DNA of 64,000 bases, from the NCBI GenBank assembly GCA_963818225.1, contig CAWFRO010000010.1:124001-188000 (forward strand), in the 5' to 3' direction. This document shows positions 1 to 8,258 of this stretch, piece after piece. The notes beneath the pieces were generated by a model. It was given only the letters and a program-made list of their open reading frames with translations. It searched no databases and had not been told where the DNA came from. Position 1 is the stretch's first letter. Each line of letters begins with the position of its first letter. The position numbers and the translations under genes were made by a program. The stretch comes from Palsa-504 sp963818225 (lineage in GTDB: Bacteria > Actinomycetota > Actinomycetes > Streptosporangiales > Streptosporangiaceae).

Positions 1-1070
1 TGCCGGGCCCACCAGGTAATCCGCTGATCAGCAGCCAGCACCTCCGCCGGCGGCAGCTCCCGGCCGGTCAAGCCCGCGTTCCCGGACGGCTCCGCCCACC
101 GCGCCACCCGCGCCTGCTTGGCCGCATGCTCCCGGCGTTTACGCGCCTTCTCCGGGTTCACCTCCATCACCGCCCGGCCGATCGCCGACCGCAACCCCGC
201 CGGGGTCAACGACCCGGCCCGGCCCAAGACCATCGCCTCCGCGGCACGGGCCTCGGCCGGATCCAGCAGCACCGTCGCACTGGCGATGATCAGCGCCTTA
301 TCCCGGGTCAGCACCCCGGACCGGAACGCCGCCCGGGTCCCCGGCAAGCGCACCTCCAGCGCCGCCGCCAGGACCAGCACCTCCTCCGCATCACCAGCGG
401 ACAGGGCCAGCGCCGCACCCAGCTCCCGGGAGGCGAACTCATCCCACTCCCCCGGCAGCCCAGAGTCACGATCCACCGCGGTGCCGGGGGCCGGACGGCG
501 GCGGAGCAGCTCCGCCACCGCCGCATGCTTCCGCGCACTGGCATTAGCCTCCACCCGATCCCACGCGCAGACCGCCCCGACCAGCTCATCATCGGACGCA
601 CCCCGGTACCGGTCACCGTCCCCCGCCGCCTCATCCGCGAACTGGCCCAGCACCGGGCCACCCGGCGCGACGTCCAGCGGCCTACCCGACGCGAACCCCG
701 CAGCCCGGCTGGCGTACTCACCCGGGAACCTGGACGCCGAGCCCGGCATCCCCGGGCCCCGGCGGCCCGCCGCCACCGACCCGAGCACGGCCCGGATCCC
801 GGCCAGACCGGCCCGGGCCATCTCCGCCTCCGCCGCCGCCTGCTCGGCAGTGACCTCCCGGGCCTCCGCGATCAGCGCAGCCAGCTGCGCATCATCCAGC
901 CCCGGCGGCGGCGCATTATCCGGATCCTCATACTCCTCCGGCTCACCATCACCAGGATCATCCTCACACAGGGCCGCCAGATAACCCGGCTCATCCATCC
1001 ACTCCGGCCACTCCGCGCCAGGCAGGTCATCATCCCGCCCAGGGTCCTGGGGAACCGGTGCTTCGCTCAT
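1..1070 (-). CDS. DUF222 / HNH endonuclease family protein (13E12 repeat type), C-terminus cut by window edge
   Basis: On the minus strand an ATG at 1070 opens a frame with no stop to the left edge (about 356 residues visible). The first 45 residues are acidic and proline-rich. Then comes an alanine-rich helical region with features of the DUF222 (13E12 repeat) domain: AARREVTAEQ-like helices near residue 60, a segment containing ASARKHAAVAELLRRRP near 175, FASRELGAALALS near 205, then SGVLTRDKALIIASAT and NPEKARKRREHAAKQARV towards the cut end. In this family a C-terminal HNH nuclease domain normally follows; it would lie outside the window. Family members are multicopy, mobile-like genes in actinobacteria of uncertain function. 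Forward-strand frames over 118-1115 are shadows of this gene. Confidence 0.85.
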   Translation of the reverse strand, partial: MSEAPVPQDPGRDDDLPGAEWPEWMDEPGYLAALCEDDPGDGEPEEYEDPDNAPPPGLDDAQLAALIAEAREVTAEQAAAEAEMARAGLAGIRAVLGSVAAGRRGPGMPGSASRFPGEYASRAAGFASGRPLDVAPGGPVLGQFADEAAGDGDRYRGASDDELVGAVCAWDRVEANASARKHAAVAELLRRRPAPGTAVDRDSGLPGEWDEFASRELGAALALSAGDAEEVLVLAAALEVRLPGTRAAFRSGVLTRDKALIIASATVLLDPAEARAAEAMVLGRAGSLTPAGLRSAIGRAVMEVNPEKARKRREHAAKQARVARWAEPSGNAGLTGRELPPAEVLAADQRITWWAR

Positions 1071-1194
1071 CAGCCACGATCCGTTCGGAAGGAGAAATCT
1101 TTACGAACATCGTAGCGAAAAAGATGTCTTGATGATGGAAGACACGCCGATGTTCGGTGTCGGTACTGTGGCCTGGAGCGTGCGGATGCAGGTC

Positions 1195-1545
1195 CTAAGC
1201 GGTCCGGTCTGACCGGGGAAGGGCGCGGGCCGCGGGAGGAAGGAGGCGGCGCGGCGAGGACGATATCCGTCGACCGCGATACCGCTGCTCCAGCGCGTGC
1301 CGTGCGGCTTCAGCCATGAGATCTGCGAGCGCGGGCGCCATCAGGTCGACGGCCGCGGCCAGGGCGCGCTGCAGCACCGCGGGACGACGCTCGGGCGCAG
1401 GCGGCGGGGACCAGGTAATGGTCACCGATTCCCACCAGCCGGCGCTGCGGACGGCGCCGCCCCGGTCCTCGCTCCGCCAGTGGCCCCGGGAGAAGTTGAC
1501 CCGCTCGGGGCCGATCCTGTCGCGCCGGTTCGCCGGGATTCGCAT
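1195..1545 (-). CDS. small hypothetical protein (116 aa)
   Basis: The frame begins at an ATG at 1545 and ends with TAG at 1195. Residues 1-45 look like a real folded segment rather than a GC shadow: mixed charged and aromatic composition with RIGPERVNFSRGHWRSED and SAGWWESVTITWSPP. A helical alanine-rich stretch follows (residues 55-90), and the C-terminus is arginine/proline-rich. I do not recognise a family. It diverges from the NUDIX gene, with starts only about 43 bp apart. No clear Shine-Dalgarno site precedes it; the upstream stretch GCACAATGTG could serve a leaderless or short-leader transcript. The frame is also open further upstream, but there it is antisense to the NUDIX domain and implausible. 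Confidence 0.5.
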   Translation of the reverse strand: MRIPANRRDRIGPERVNFSRGHWRSEDRGGAVRSAGWWESVTITWSPPPAPERRPAVLQRALAAAVDLMAPALADLMAEAARHALEQRYRGRRISSSPRRLLPPAARALPRSDRTA

Positions 1546-1587
1546 AATCACATTGTGCCTGGGCGCCGTCGAATAACCGAGGGGTAT

Positions 1588-2403
1588 GTGGGCACCGCGC
1601 CGGTCGCGGTGGACACCGTGGCCTGGGTACACCTGGAGAACGGCAGGATCCTCTGCGCGCGCCCGCGCGGTAAGGACATCTTCTACATCCCCGGCGGAAA
1701 GCGGGAGGGTACGGAGACTGACCTTCAGGTCCTGCTGCGCGAGATCACCGAGGAGCTCACCGTCACACTGCGGCCCGAGACGGTACGGCACGTCGGCACG
1801 TACCAGGCAACGCAGCCAGTCGGCCAGCTAGAGCGCGCGGTGGTACGGATGAGCTGCTACACGGGCGACTACTCCGGGACGCTGGCCGCCAGCAGCGAGA
1901 TCGACGAGCTGGCCTGGTTCTGCTACGCGGACCGGCCGCGGGTACCCCGGGTCGATCAGCTGCTCTTCGACGACCTTCGGGAGGCGGGCCGCTGCGGGCG
2001 TAGGCGCGACCTAGGGCCCAAGCCTCGGAGGACCCTGGCCGGAACTGGGGCGCGGGCTGGGCTCACTCGTGCCGCGGACGGCGGCCAGAACACCGAGCAG
2101 CGCAATGACCGGCACGACCAGGGAGATGAAGTCGGCGGAGGTGAGGTCGCCCAGAGCGACGAGGGCGCCGGCGAAGCCGACCACCATTATGGCCACGACG
2201 ACCAGGCCCCATCCGTGCAGGAACAGACGCAGCGGGAAGGGCGACGCAGCCGGAGTCATATCCGGCACGGCGGTGATGGATTTCGTCTCACGGCGCTCGG
2301 TGAGGCCTTCGCGCACCCGGACATGGAGCATCAGGTCCCCGGGGCGGTCGGCGATGAGGAGAAGCTCGTCAGGATGGGTCGGGTCGGGAGCCTGCGACGC
2401 TGA
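1588..2403 (+). CDS. NUDIX hydrolase
   Basis: NUDIX proteins hydrolyse nucleoside diphosphates linked to another moiety. The complete Nudix box GX5EX7REUXEE is visible about 38 residues into the protein: GGKREG, then E, then REITEEL. Flanking strands VDTVAWVHLENGRILCARP and the later SSEIDELAWFCYADRP are typical of small actinobacterial MutT-like enzymes of roughly 140 residues. I chose the GTG at 1588, preceded by GAGGGG; the frame is open further upstream but without NUDIX character. The frame does not stop at the usual family length (around 2000) but runs on to TGA at 2401, antisense to the last 393 bp of the convergent membrane-protein gene. The extra 130 residues are probably not a domain. 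The domain call is firm; the C-terminal end is not. Confidence 0.75.
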   Translation: MGTAPVAVDTVAWVHLENGRILCARPRGKDIFYIPGGKREGTETDLQVLLREITEELTVTLRPETVRHVGTYQATQPVGQLERAVVRMSCYTGDYSGTLAASSEIDELAWFCYADRPRVPRVDQLLFDDLREAGRCGRRRDLGPKPRRTLAGTGARAGLTRAADGGQNTEQRNDRHDQGDEVGGGEVAQSDEGAGEADHHYGHDDQAPSVQEQTQREGRRSRSHIRHGGDGFRLTALGEAFAHPDMEHQVPGAVGDEEKLVRMGRVGSLRR

Positions 2404-2931
2404 GCCGCCGCCCACGGCCCAGGTCACTGTCGTCCCGACGGCGGACGGCCGGACGCGGTAGCAGACCTGCTCGCCGACGACGACGGTCTCCGGACCCTCG
2501 ATGACCAGCTTCCCGGCCCTGGGCGCCGCGGCTCCCCGGGCCGGACGGCCTCCGTTGTCGGCGTGGCCCCCCGGGGTTCCGTGACCTTTCTGGCCAGCCT
2601 GGGCCTCCCGGCTCTGGGCCTCCCGGGTCTGGGCCTCCCGGGTCTGGGCCTCCCGGGCCTGGCCGGCCTGGGCCTCCCGCGCCCCGACCGCCTCCAGGGT
2701 CTCCTGAAGGCGGTCGGCCTCGATGCTGGCGTGCCCGTTCAGGGACTCCTCCGGGGCGGCCGGCTGCCTGGTGAGGATGAACTGGCGCCGGACGAGCAGC
2801 TCGGCGAGCCGGATCTGGCGGGCGTGCACGCTCCAGGCCATGGCCACCACTGCTCCGGCGAGCGCCGAGGCGCCCAGCCCGAACAGGGCAGCGACGACGG
2901 GTTGGCTGGTGCCAGCGGCGGCGGCGAGCAT
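2011..2931 (-). CDS. membrane protein with REAQ repeats and an Ig-like segment
   Basis: A 306-residue protein starts at ATG 2931 after GGGAGACGAC. Residues 5-33 form a hydrophobic segment (VVAALFGLGASALAGAVVAM). It is followed by a charged helical region and a low-complexity run of five REAQ-type units around residues 83-112 (REAQAGQ, REAQT, REAQS). Residues 140-220 look like a beta-rich, Ig/PKD-like domain (GPETVVVGEQVCYRV ... GDLMLHVRVREGLTER). Two hydrophobic helices near 238-262 and 268-290 end the protein. This suggests an inner-membrane protein with a beta domain outside or inside the cell. I recognise no named family. Its 3' end overlaps the open frame of the convergent NUDIX gene. Confidence 0.7.
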   Translation of the reverse strand: MLAAAAGTSQPVVAALFGLGASALAGAVVAMAWSVHARQIRLAELLVRRQFILTRQPAAPEESLNGHASIEADRLQETLEAVGAREAQAGQAREAQTREAQTREAQSREAQAGQKGHGTPGGHADNGGRPARGAAAPRAGKLVIEGPETVVVGEQVCYRVRPSAVGTTVTWAVGGGSASQAPDPTHPDELLLIADRPGDLMLHVRVREGLTERRETKSITAVPDMTPAASPFPLRLFLHGWGLVVVAIMVVGFAGALVALGDLTSADFISLVVPVIALLGVLAAVRGTSEPSPRPSSGQGPPRLGP

Positions 2932-3089
2932 GTCGTCTCCCTGATCGGACCGGTCGCCTGGCGAGGCTCCCTGCGGTCGGTTGGCACCGTGGTCCCAGCG
3001 GGACCGGGCTGGTGACGGTGGGGCCCTCGTCAGCTTCGAAAGCTTGTGCTGCTATTAAAACATATAATCGAAGGGAACGAAAATCCCGC

Positions 3090-3846
3090 CTACATATCGA
3101 ACGAGCTAGCCTCAGCGGCTCGTAGCTCCCGGCTGGTCACGCCCTGGCCGGGCGTGACCGCCGCCGAGTGCTGTTCCAGATGCACGAGATCCATGAGGCG
3201 TTCTTCTTCAGGAAAGAGCAGCCTGGCACCGTCGACGGTGACCACGCCGGCAGTGCCCGGGATCGTGTCACGGAGCCAGTAGGCCCAGGAGACATCGAAT
3301 AAGACGTCGTCGGTGCCCCAAACTATGAGGATAGGCACGGTGAGCTGGCCCGAGCAGCGGCGTAACCGCGTGCAGGTCACCGGCATCGAGGGAGACCAGC
3401 ATCCGATCGAACTCGCGGGCCCGCTCCAGGGTGCCGATGCACGGCTCCAGGTAGGAGCGGATCATGTTCAGGTCGGCCCGCTCCACGTGCTCGTAAGCCG
3501 AGCCAAAGATGACCTCGGCGGAGGCGTCGAGGTCGCCGAACATCTCTACCGCGGCCGGGGCGAGGTCGCCTGCGGCGGCGACGTCGATCATCGGCTTAAG
3601 GCCTCGGGCGGCAGATTGTCGGCGGTATCGCAGTTGGTGAGTGTGAGGGCGGCCAGGCGCTGCGGGTGACGGCGGCGAAGATCTGGGCGATGGAGCCGCC
3701 GGCGTCGTTGGCGACCAGATCGATCCCGGTGAGTCCGAGGGCCGCGCAGAAGTCCTCGAGGCCCGTAGCCAGTGCGGCAGGCGCTAGGTGATCCGCGGCC
3801 GGGACCTCGGGGGCCGTCAGACGGCCGGAGCATTTCCCGAGCCTTC
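3090..3846 (-). pseudogene. alpha/beta-hydrolase remnant, truncated and frameshifted
   Basis: Successive minus-strand segments in different frames together spell one alpha/beta-hydrolase. First comes the nucleophile-elbow region (ALGLTGIDLVANDAGGSIAQ, near 3680-3750), then HPQRLAALTLTNCDTADNLPPEA (written here as continuous only across a frame change near 3665), then the lid segment MIDVAAAGDLAPAAVEMF to EFDRMLVSLDAG (3591-3370). The C-terminal strand and acid loop follow (VPILIVWGTDDVLFD, then DGARLLFPEEE, 3340-3120). At least three frame changes are needed (near 3665, 3600 and 3350). The N-terminal 60 or so residues expected before the elbow are missing, because the next gene ends at 3850. 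This is a decayed gene unless the sequence is locally wrong; several independent lesions favour decay. Confidence 0.7.
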
Positions 3847-3849
3847 CGG

Positions 3850-4071
3850 TCAGAGGGCGTCCGGGGAGTTACCGCCGAAGTATTTGTCGTCCTGTTGGAC
3901 CCGGGCGACGTCCTCTTCGGCCCGCCGCTGAACCTCCTCCAGGTCTGGATCCTCGTAGTTCGTGTGGATCAGGCTGGGCGGCTCGTCGTCGCCCGCTGTC
4001 CCGCAGGAACTGAACCAGGAAAAGAAACCCATCGCTGACTCCCTCGCGGTGACCTGCCCGGCTTCCATCAT
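3850..4071 (-). CDS. small hypothetical protein (73 aa)
   Basis: This short gene has a very strong ribosome binding site: AGGAGGT lies 7 bases before ATG 4071, which supports the start. An internal Met at residue 14 (MGFFSWFSSCG) is a second possibility and would give a 60-residue product. The N-terminal part contains an aromatic/hydrophobic patch with a cysteine. The rest is acidic and helical (EDPDLEEVQRRAEEDVARV, then QQDDKYFGGNSPDAL). I see no signal peptidase motif and do not recognise a family. It is divergent from the PadR regulator at 4241 and stops directly before the hydrolase remnant. Confidence 0.55.
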   Translation of the reverse strand: MMEAGQVTARESAMGFFSWFSSCGTAGDDEPPSLIHTNYEDPDLEEVQRRAEEDVARVQQDDKYFGGNSPDAL

Positions 4072-4202
4072 CGTGGATACCTCCTACCCCCTGGGAGGAG
4101 GTAATGATCCACGATCTTGGCTGAGTGACCTGGGCACCCGCAGATGCGGGCGGGCAGCGAAGCGGCTGGCCGCGGCCGTGGCGAAGGGCGCCAGCGTGGC
4201 GT

Positions 4203-4233
4203 TGACACAACGCGGATTAGTATGCGCAGACTA
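4203..4233 (+). promoter_or_regulatory. PadR-type dyad TAGT-N8-ACTA with upstream TTGACA
   Basis: TAGT-ATGCGCAG-ACTA (4218-4233) is a 16-bp near-perfect palindrome with the 4-8-4 spacing known for PadR operators (classically ATGT-N8-ACAT). It ends 7 bases before the padR ATG. TTGACA at 4203-4208 could be the -35 element; I see no convincing -10. Autorepression by the adjacent PadR protein is inferred. Confidence 0.5.
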
Positions 4234-4240
4234 GTTTGCG

Positions 4241-4819
4241 ATGAACTTGAGTCGGCTCATGATCCTCGGCGTGCTAGCCGAGCGCGGGCCCATGCACGGC
4301 CACCAGATCCGCCGAACCGCCGAGCTCACGAACGCCGAGGTGTGGGGCGGGATTACCGGTGGGGCACTGTACGCGGAGCTGCGCAAGCTCAGCAGCGAGA
4401 GCCTGATCGAGGCCGTCCGGGAAGAACGGGAGGGCCGGCGTCCAGCCCGGACCGTGTACCAGATCACCGAAGAGGGCCGCCTTGAGCTGGTCGTGCAGCG
4501 GGACGCGGCCCTCGAGGTGGTGTTCGGCTCGGCCGACCCGGTGTCAGTTGTGCTGCTGTTTGCCGCCGGGGCCGATCCCGCGGAGCTGGCCGAGCGGCTG
4601 GCCGAACGGCGCCGCCGGATCGGGGCGCAGCTGGAGGCGATGACCGCGGAGCGCCAGCGGCTCACCGGCCAGCTAAAGCTGCCGCTACTGGCTGTGGCCG
4701 CGTTCCGTCGAGGCGAGCTGCGGCTCGAGGCGGAGCTCGCGTGGCATGACGAATTCGGGCGCCAGCTCACGGCGCCCCGGCCCGGCCTGGCCATGGTGCG
4801 GGCGGCCGACGGGACATGA
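4241..4819 (+). CDS. PadR family transcriptional regulator
   Basis: The 192-residue protein opens with the PadR winged-helix: MILGVLAERGPMHGHQIRR at residues 7-25, then WGGITGGALYAELRKLSSE and the wing VYQITEEGRLEL around residues 67-80. A longer C-terminal part (residues 100-180) contains helical arms (AERLAERRRRIGAQLEAM) of the kind that dimerise PadR proteins. The start at ATG 4241 has no good Shine-Dalgarno site and lies directly behind the TAGT-N8-ACTA dyad, so the mRNA may have almost no leader. The next gene overlaps it by ATGA at 4816, which makes the membrane protein the obvious co-transcribed and co-regulated partner. PadR regulators usually respond to small molecules or drugs; the ligand here is unknown. 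Confidence 0.9.
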   Translation: MNLSRLMILGVLAERGPMHGHQIRRTAELTNAEVWGGITGGALYAELRKLSSESLIEAVREEREGRRPARTVYQITEEGRLELVVQRDAALEVVFGSADPVSVVLLFAAGADPAELAERLAERRRRIGAQLEAMTAERQRLTGQLKLPLLAVAAFRRGELRLEAELAWHDEFGRQLTAPRPGLAMVRAADGT

Positions 4820-5313
4820 CCCGCAGGGTGATGGCGCCCAGCCCAGCCCGGCCCGGCCGGCTACTGGCGGTCAACGTCACCGCCTGCGTGCTCCTGCTCT
4901 TCCAGTACCTGCTGGGCATGGTGGTGAACGTGTACGTCGTTCTGCCTGGCCGGCATCCCGGGGCGGGGGCCGGAAATTACTTTACCGGCGCGGCATCGGG
5001 CCTGGCCTGGGTGATCGCGGACGGTCCCGGGTGGGCCGCCGCGCACGCCGCGTTCGGGCTGGCGCTAGCGGCGGCGGCCCTGGCCAGTATCGCCTTGGCC
5101 CGGCGGCAGGACGGCCGGCTGGCGCTGGCGCTGTCGGTGCTGGGCGCCCTGGCCATCGTGGGAGCCGGTTTCAACGGAACCAGCTTCCTGAACTACGGAC
5201 AGGCGTTCAGCTCGATGATCATGGCCGGGTTGTGGGCCCTGGCGCTGGCCTGCTATATCGGAGGCATCGTGGTGGCCGCCCGGAGGCTCGCCGTCGGCCG
5301 CAGCCTCGCTTAG
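4816..5313 (+). CDS. four-helix integral membrane protein
   Basis: This 165-residue protein is translationally coupled to the PadR gene (ATGA overlap). It has four hydrophobic segments: residues 16-40 (VNVTACVLLLFQYLLGMVVN), 66-92, 100-120 and 132-155. An extracytoplasmic loop between the first two contains YVVLPGRHPGAG. No catalytic motif is visible. The topology resembles small uncharacterised actinobacterial membrane proteins, with a faint similarity in arrangement to DoxX-like proteins. The operon context suggests that the PadR protein controls its level, for instance in response to membrane-active compounds, but this is inference. Confidence 0.75.
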   Translation: MTRRVMAPSPARPGRLLAVNVTACVLLLFQYLLGMVVNVYVVLPGRHPGAGAGNYFTGAASGLAWVIADGPGWAAAHAAFGLALAAAALASIALARRQDGRLALALSVLGALAIVGAGFNGTSFLNYGQAFSSMIMAGLWALALACYIGGIVVAARRLAVGRSLA

Positions 5314-5450
5314 GGCCGCAGCCTCGGTTGGGGAGTTCCGCCGGGTGGCGTCGACTGGAGGAGAGGGCCGGTGACGCCGCATAGGGCGGGGCCGGGTGCA
5401 CGCGCCACGGTCCGTTCAGTTTAATGATCGGAATAGTCCGGAGGAGGATC

Positions 5451-7112
5451 ATGAGCACAGCGCGTGACCTGGCCGACCGTTTCCATGAGCGGTGGCTCGA
5501 GCAGAATCCGTTCGCCGCCAGCATGTACGGCATCCCCGGGTATGACGATCTGGTCCCGGACGAGAGCGAGGAGGGCGCCCGGGCCCGGCGGGCCGAGGCC
5601 GAGCACTTCGTCGTGGAGGCCGACGAGATCGCGGGCGGCCCGCTCACGCCGGCCGATGCCGTCACGCTCGATTGCACCAGGGAGGCGGCCGCCCAGGAGA
5701 TCGCGACCGTCGACATGGCGCCGGAGGACCACACGGTCACGGCCATGCAGTACTCGGGAGCGGCGCTGTTCATGGCGGTCGCGGCCCGGACGGTCCTGGT
5801 CGACGTCCCCGCGGCCGAGGCCTACCTGATCCGGCTGCGGCGCGGCGGCGAGTGGCTCGACCAGGTCGGCGAGCGGCTGCGGGCCGGGGCCGGGAAGGGG
5901 CGGTACCCGGTGGCCCCGCTGGCCGAGCAGGCTATCGCCTGGGCCGAGGGCGTGCTGGCCGCGCCCGTTCCGGCACCGCTCCTCGCACCGGCGGCGCCGG
6001 CCGGGTGGGATGGGACGGCGGAGTGGGAGGCGCAGCGGCGCGCCGTCGCCGCAGAGGTGATCCGGCCGGCGCTGGAGCGGTGGGTGGCCACCGTCCGGGA
6101 CCTGCTGCCGCGGGCGCGGCCGTCTTCGCAGGCCGGGCTGGTGCACCTGCCGGGCGGCGAGGAGGACTACGCCCGGGCGGTGCGGATCTACACGACGCTG
6201 CCGTTGAGCGCGGCCGAATTGCACCAGACCGGCCTGGATCACATCGCCGCGCTGGAGGCCCGGGCCGTGGAGCTCGGCGCCAAGCTGGGCCTTTCCGGGC
6301 TGGACGAAGTCATGAACGCCCTCCGGGACTCGGCCGGGAAGATCACGCCGGCCGAGGCGATCAGGGAAGCGACGATCGCGGTGCGGCGGGCCGAGGCACG
6401 GGCCGCGGAGGTGTTCCCGGCGCCCCTGCCGCCACCGTGCGAGGTGACGGCGATGCCGGAGGTGGTAGCGGTCAGCGGCGCCGCGCCGCACTACACGCCG
6501 CCGCGGCTGGACGGGGGACGGCCAGGGACGTTCTGGTTCAATACCGAACGGCCGACCGCCGGGACGGGCTGGGACATCGAGGTGGTGGCCTTCCACGAGG
6601 CGGTGCCCGGGCATCATCTGCAGCTGTCCCGCCTGCAGCTGCTCACCGAGCTGCCCGCGCTGCAGCGCCAGCGCAGCCTGCCGGTGTTCTCCGAGGGATG
6701 GGGCCTGTACGCCGAGCGGCTCGCCGAGGAAATCGGGCTGTACGCCGACGAGCGGGGCCTGCTCGGCTCGATCAGCACGTCGCTGATGCGGGCCGCGCGG
6801 CTGGTGGTGGACACCGGCCTGCACTTCTACGGGTGGAGCCGGGAGCAGGCGCTGGAGTTCGCGGTGACCCACGTGCCGATGCCGCGGGAGTTCCTGGCGT
6901 CCGAGATCGACCGGTACGTGGTGATGCCGGGGCAGGCGCTGTCCTACCTCACCGGCCAGCTCGAGATCCTGCGGATCCGGGAGGAGGCCCGGCTGCGCCT
7001 GGGCGAGAAGTTCTCGCTGCCCGCCTTCCACGCCGCGGTCCTAGATCAAGGTTCGCTGCCGATGCCGACCTTGGCCCGCAGCATCGCGGGCTGGCTGGAG
7101 CGGGCCGGCTGA
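5451..7112 (+). CDS. DUF885 family protein, putative metal-dependent hydrolase
   Basis: The protein has about 553 residues from ATG 5451, chosen because GGAGGAGGA stands just before it; the frame is open 27 bases further upstream. The DUF885 hallmark HEAVPGHHLQ is at about residues 381-390, followed by VFSEGWGLYAERLAEE. Both are conserved in this family and resemble the zinc site of gluzincin peptidases (His-Glu...His-His plus a downstream Glu). The N-terminus (DLADRFHERWLEQNP) also fits DUF885. No signal peptide is present, so it is cytoplasmic. Family members are annotated as putative peptidases or hydrolases with unknown substrates. It stands alone, with no obvious operon partner. Confidence 0.88.
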   Translation: MSTARDLADRFHERWLEQNPFAASMYGIPGYDDLVPDESEEGARARRAEAEHFVVEADEIAGGPLTPADAVTLDCTREAAAQEIATVDMAPEDHTVTAMQYSGAALFMAVAARTVLVDVPAAEAYLIRLRRGGEWLDQVGERLRAGAGKGRYPVAPLAEQAIAWAEGVLAAPVPAPLLAPAAPAGWDGTAEWEAQRRAVAAEVIRPALERWVATVRDLLPRARPSSQAGLVHLPGGEEDYARAVRIYTTLPLSAAELHQTGLDHIAALEARAVELGAKLGLSGLDEVMNALRDSAGKITPAEAIREATIAVRRAEARAAEVFPAPLPPPCEVTAMPEVVAVSGAAPHYTPPRLDGGRPGTFWFNTERPTAGTGWDIEVVAFHEAVPGHHLQLSRLQLLTELPALQRQRSLPVFSEGWGLYAERLAEEIGLYADERGLLGSISTSLMRAARLVVDTGLHFYGWSREQALEFAVTHVPMPREFLASEIDRYVVMPGQALSYLTGQLEILRIREEARLRLGEKFSLPAFHAAVLDQGSLPMPTLARSIAGWLERAG

Positions 7113-7154
7113 CCTTTGCCGACCGGAGCGGAGGGCGCGTCTGGCTCGCGGCGG

Positions 7155-8079
7155 TCAGTGCCCAGCGTTCCTGATCGGTCGCTGCTCAGCTGGCGTGTTG
7201 AACAGCTCGCCCAGGTGAGACAGGGCGGTCCGGGAGGAAACCGGCAGGTCGCTGAGCACGGCGCCGGCTGACGAACGGCCGGCCAGGGCGTCGGCGACCG
7301 CGACCGCGGGCGGTCCCGCGGCGCTCCCCCGGCTCACGGTCAGCGTGACGCCTCGGCTGGTATCTACTATGGAACAGACCGCCGCCGGGGCCGTCCAGCA
7401 TCAGCTTCTCCTGCACCTGATCGCCAAACATCGACGCCACCGCGGCCGCGATGAACACCCCGTACGCGGTCGCGTAGGCTGCGGCGTCGTCGTCGCCGGG
7501 ATGTTCGGCGCCGCGGGCGAGCAGCACGTCACGTTCGTGGATCCAGGAATCCCAGAAGGCATGCAGCATGAGCACGGTCCAGTCCATCGGGCCATACGGC
7601 ATGCGGACGTCAAAGGCGATGCCTCGGGCCAGCCGGTCGCGGGCCGCGGCCAGCAGTTGCCCGGTACTGGCCACGAAGCGACGGAGAGTGTCGTCAGGTG
7701 ACTCGCCGACCGAGGTGGCCAGCCATTTACCGGGCGTGGTCCTCGGGTCGAAGCCTTCGGCGTTGTCGAGGGTACCGTCATCCGGCTCGACGGCGATCCC
7801 GATTGCGTTGCCGTCACAAAGGTGGCGTACGACCTCCTGCGCCGACCAGGCCGAACACCGGGTCGCGGCCGCCCAGTCGTCCGGGCCGAAGCCCTGCAGG
7901 ACGGCGGTGAACCGCCGCCGCTGCTCGCCGAGCACCTCGAGCAGGTGCTCTGGATCAAGGTCGCATCCGCCGACGGTCCGGAGCAGCAGTGTGCGGGGCC
8001 GAAGTGTCCGGTGCTCCGGTGTTCGGTGCTGCGGCGGGACAACCGGGCGGGAAGAGGCGGTCTGCGGCGGGTGGGACAT
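7155..8079 (-). CDS. maleylpyruvate isomerase / DinB-like protein, frameshifted near C-terminus
   Basis: I start at ATG 8079, preceded by GGAGGAGCTC. The N-terminal 30-45 residues are a proline/arginine-rich stretch with HRTPEHRTLRPRTLLLRT repetition. The mycothiol-dependent maleylpyruvate isomerase N-terminal fold follows: GFGPDDWAAATRCSAWSAQE and VVRHLCDGN, then YGPMDWTVLMLHAFWDSWIH, which carries the usual metal-ligand histidine region. At about 7375-7385 the frame changes. The family-like C-terminus (TSRGVTLTVSRGSAAG ... VLSDLPVSSRTALSHLGELF) continues in a second frame to a stop at 7155, whereas the first frame reads arginine-rich sequence to 7186. One lost or gained base in a CCCCGGCGGCGG tract would join them, so either a recent mutation or a sequence error is possible. 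Confidence 0.7.
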
Positions 8080-8258
8080 GAGCTCCTCCGTACGGCTCGG
8101 GACGGCCATCGATGGCCTGGGTGGATACCACGCTGCCTGCTTGTTTGTCCGGGCGCGTCAAGGGCGCCACGGTGAGTTTTCGGGTGGACAACCATGAGGA
8201 TTGCCGCGGTTTCGCACCGGACTTAGGCTGAGCGTGGTTTCAGGTAAGGGGCTCGGCG

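Noticed and set aside
118..1115. Long forward frames over the left end
   Set aside because: Arg/Pro/Ser-rich shadows; the minus strand encodes a recognisable DUF222-type protein without a stop.
1081..1130. LexA-like site before the DUF222 gene
   Set aside because: Only a single CGAAC half-site; the second half does not match.
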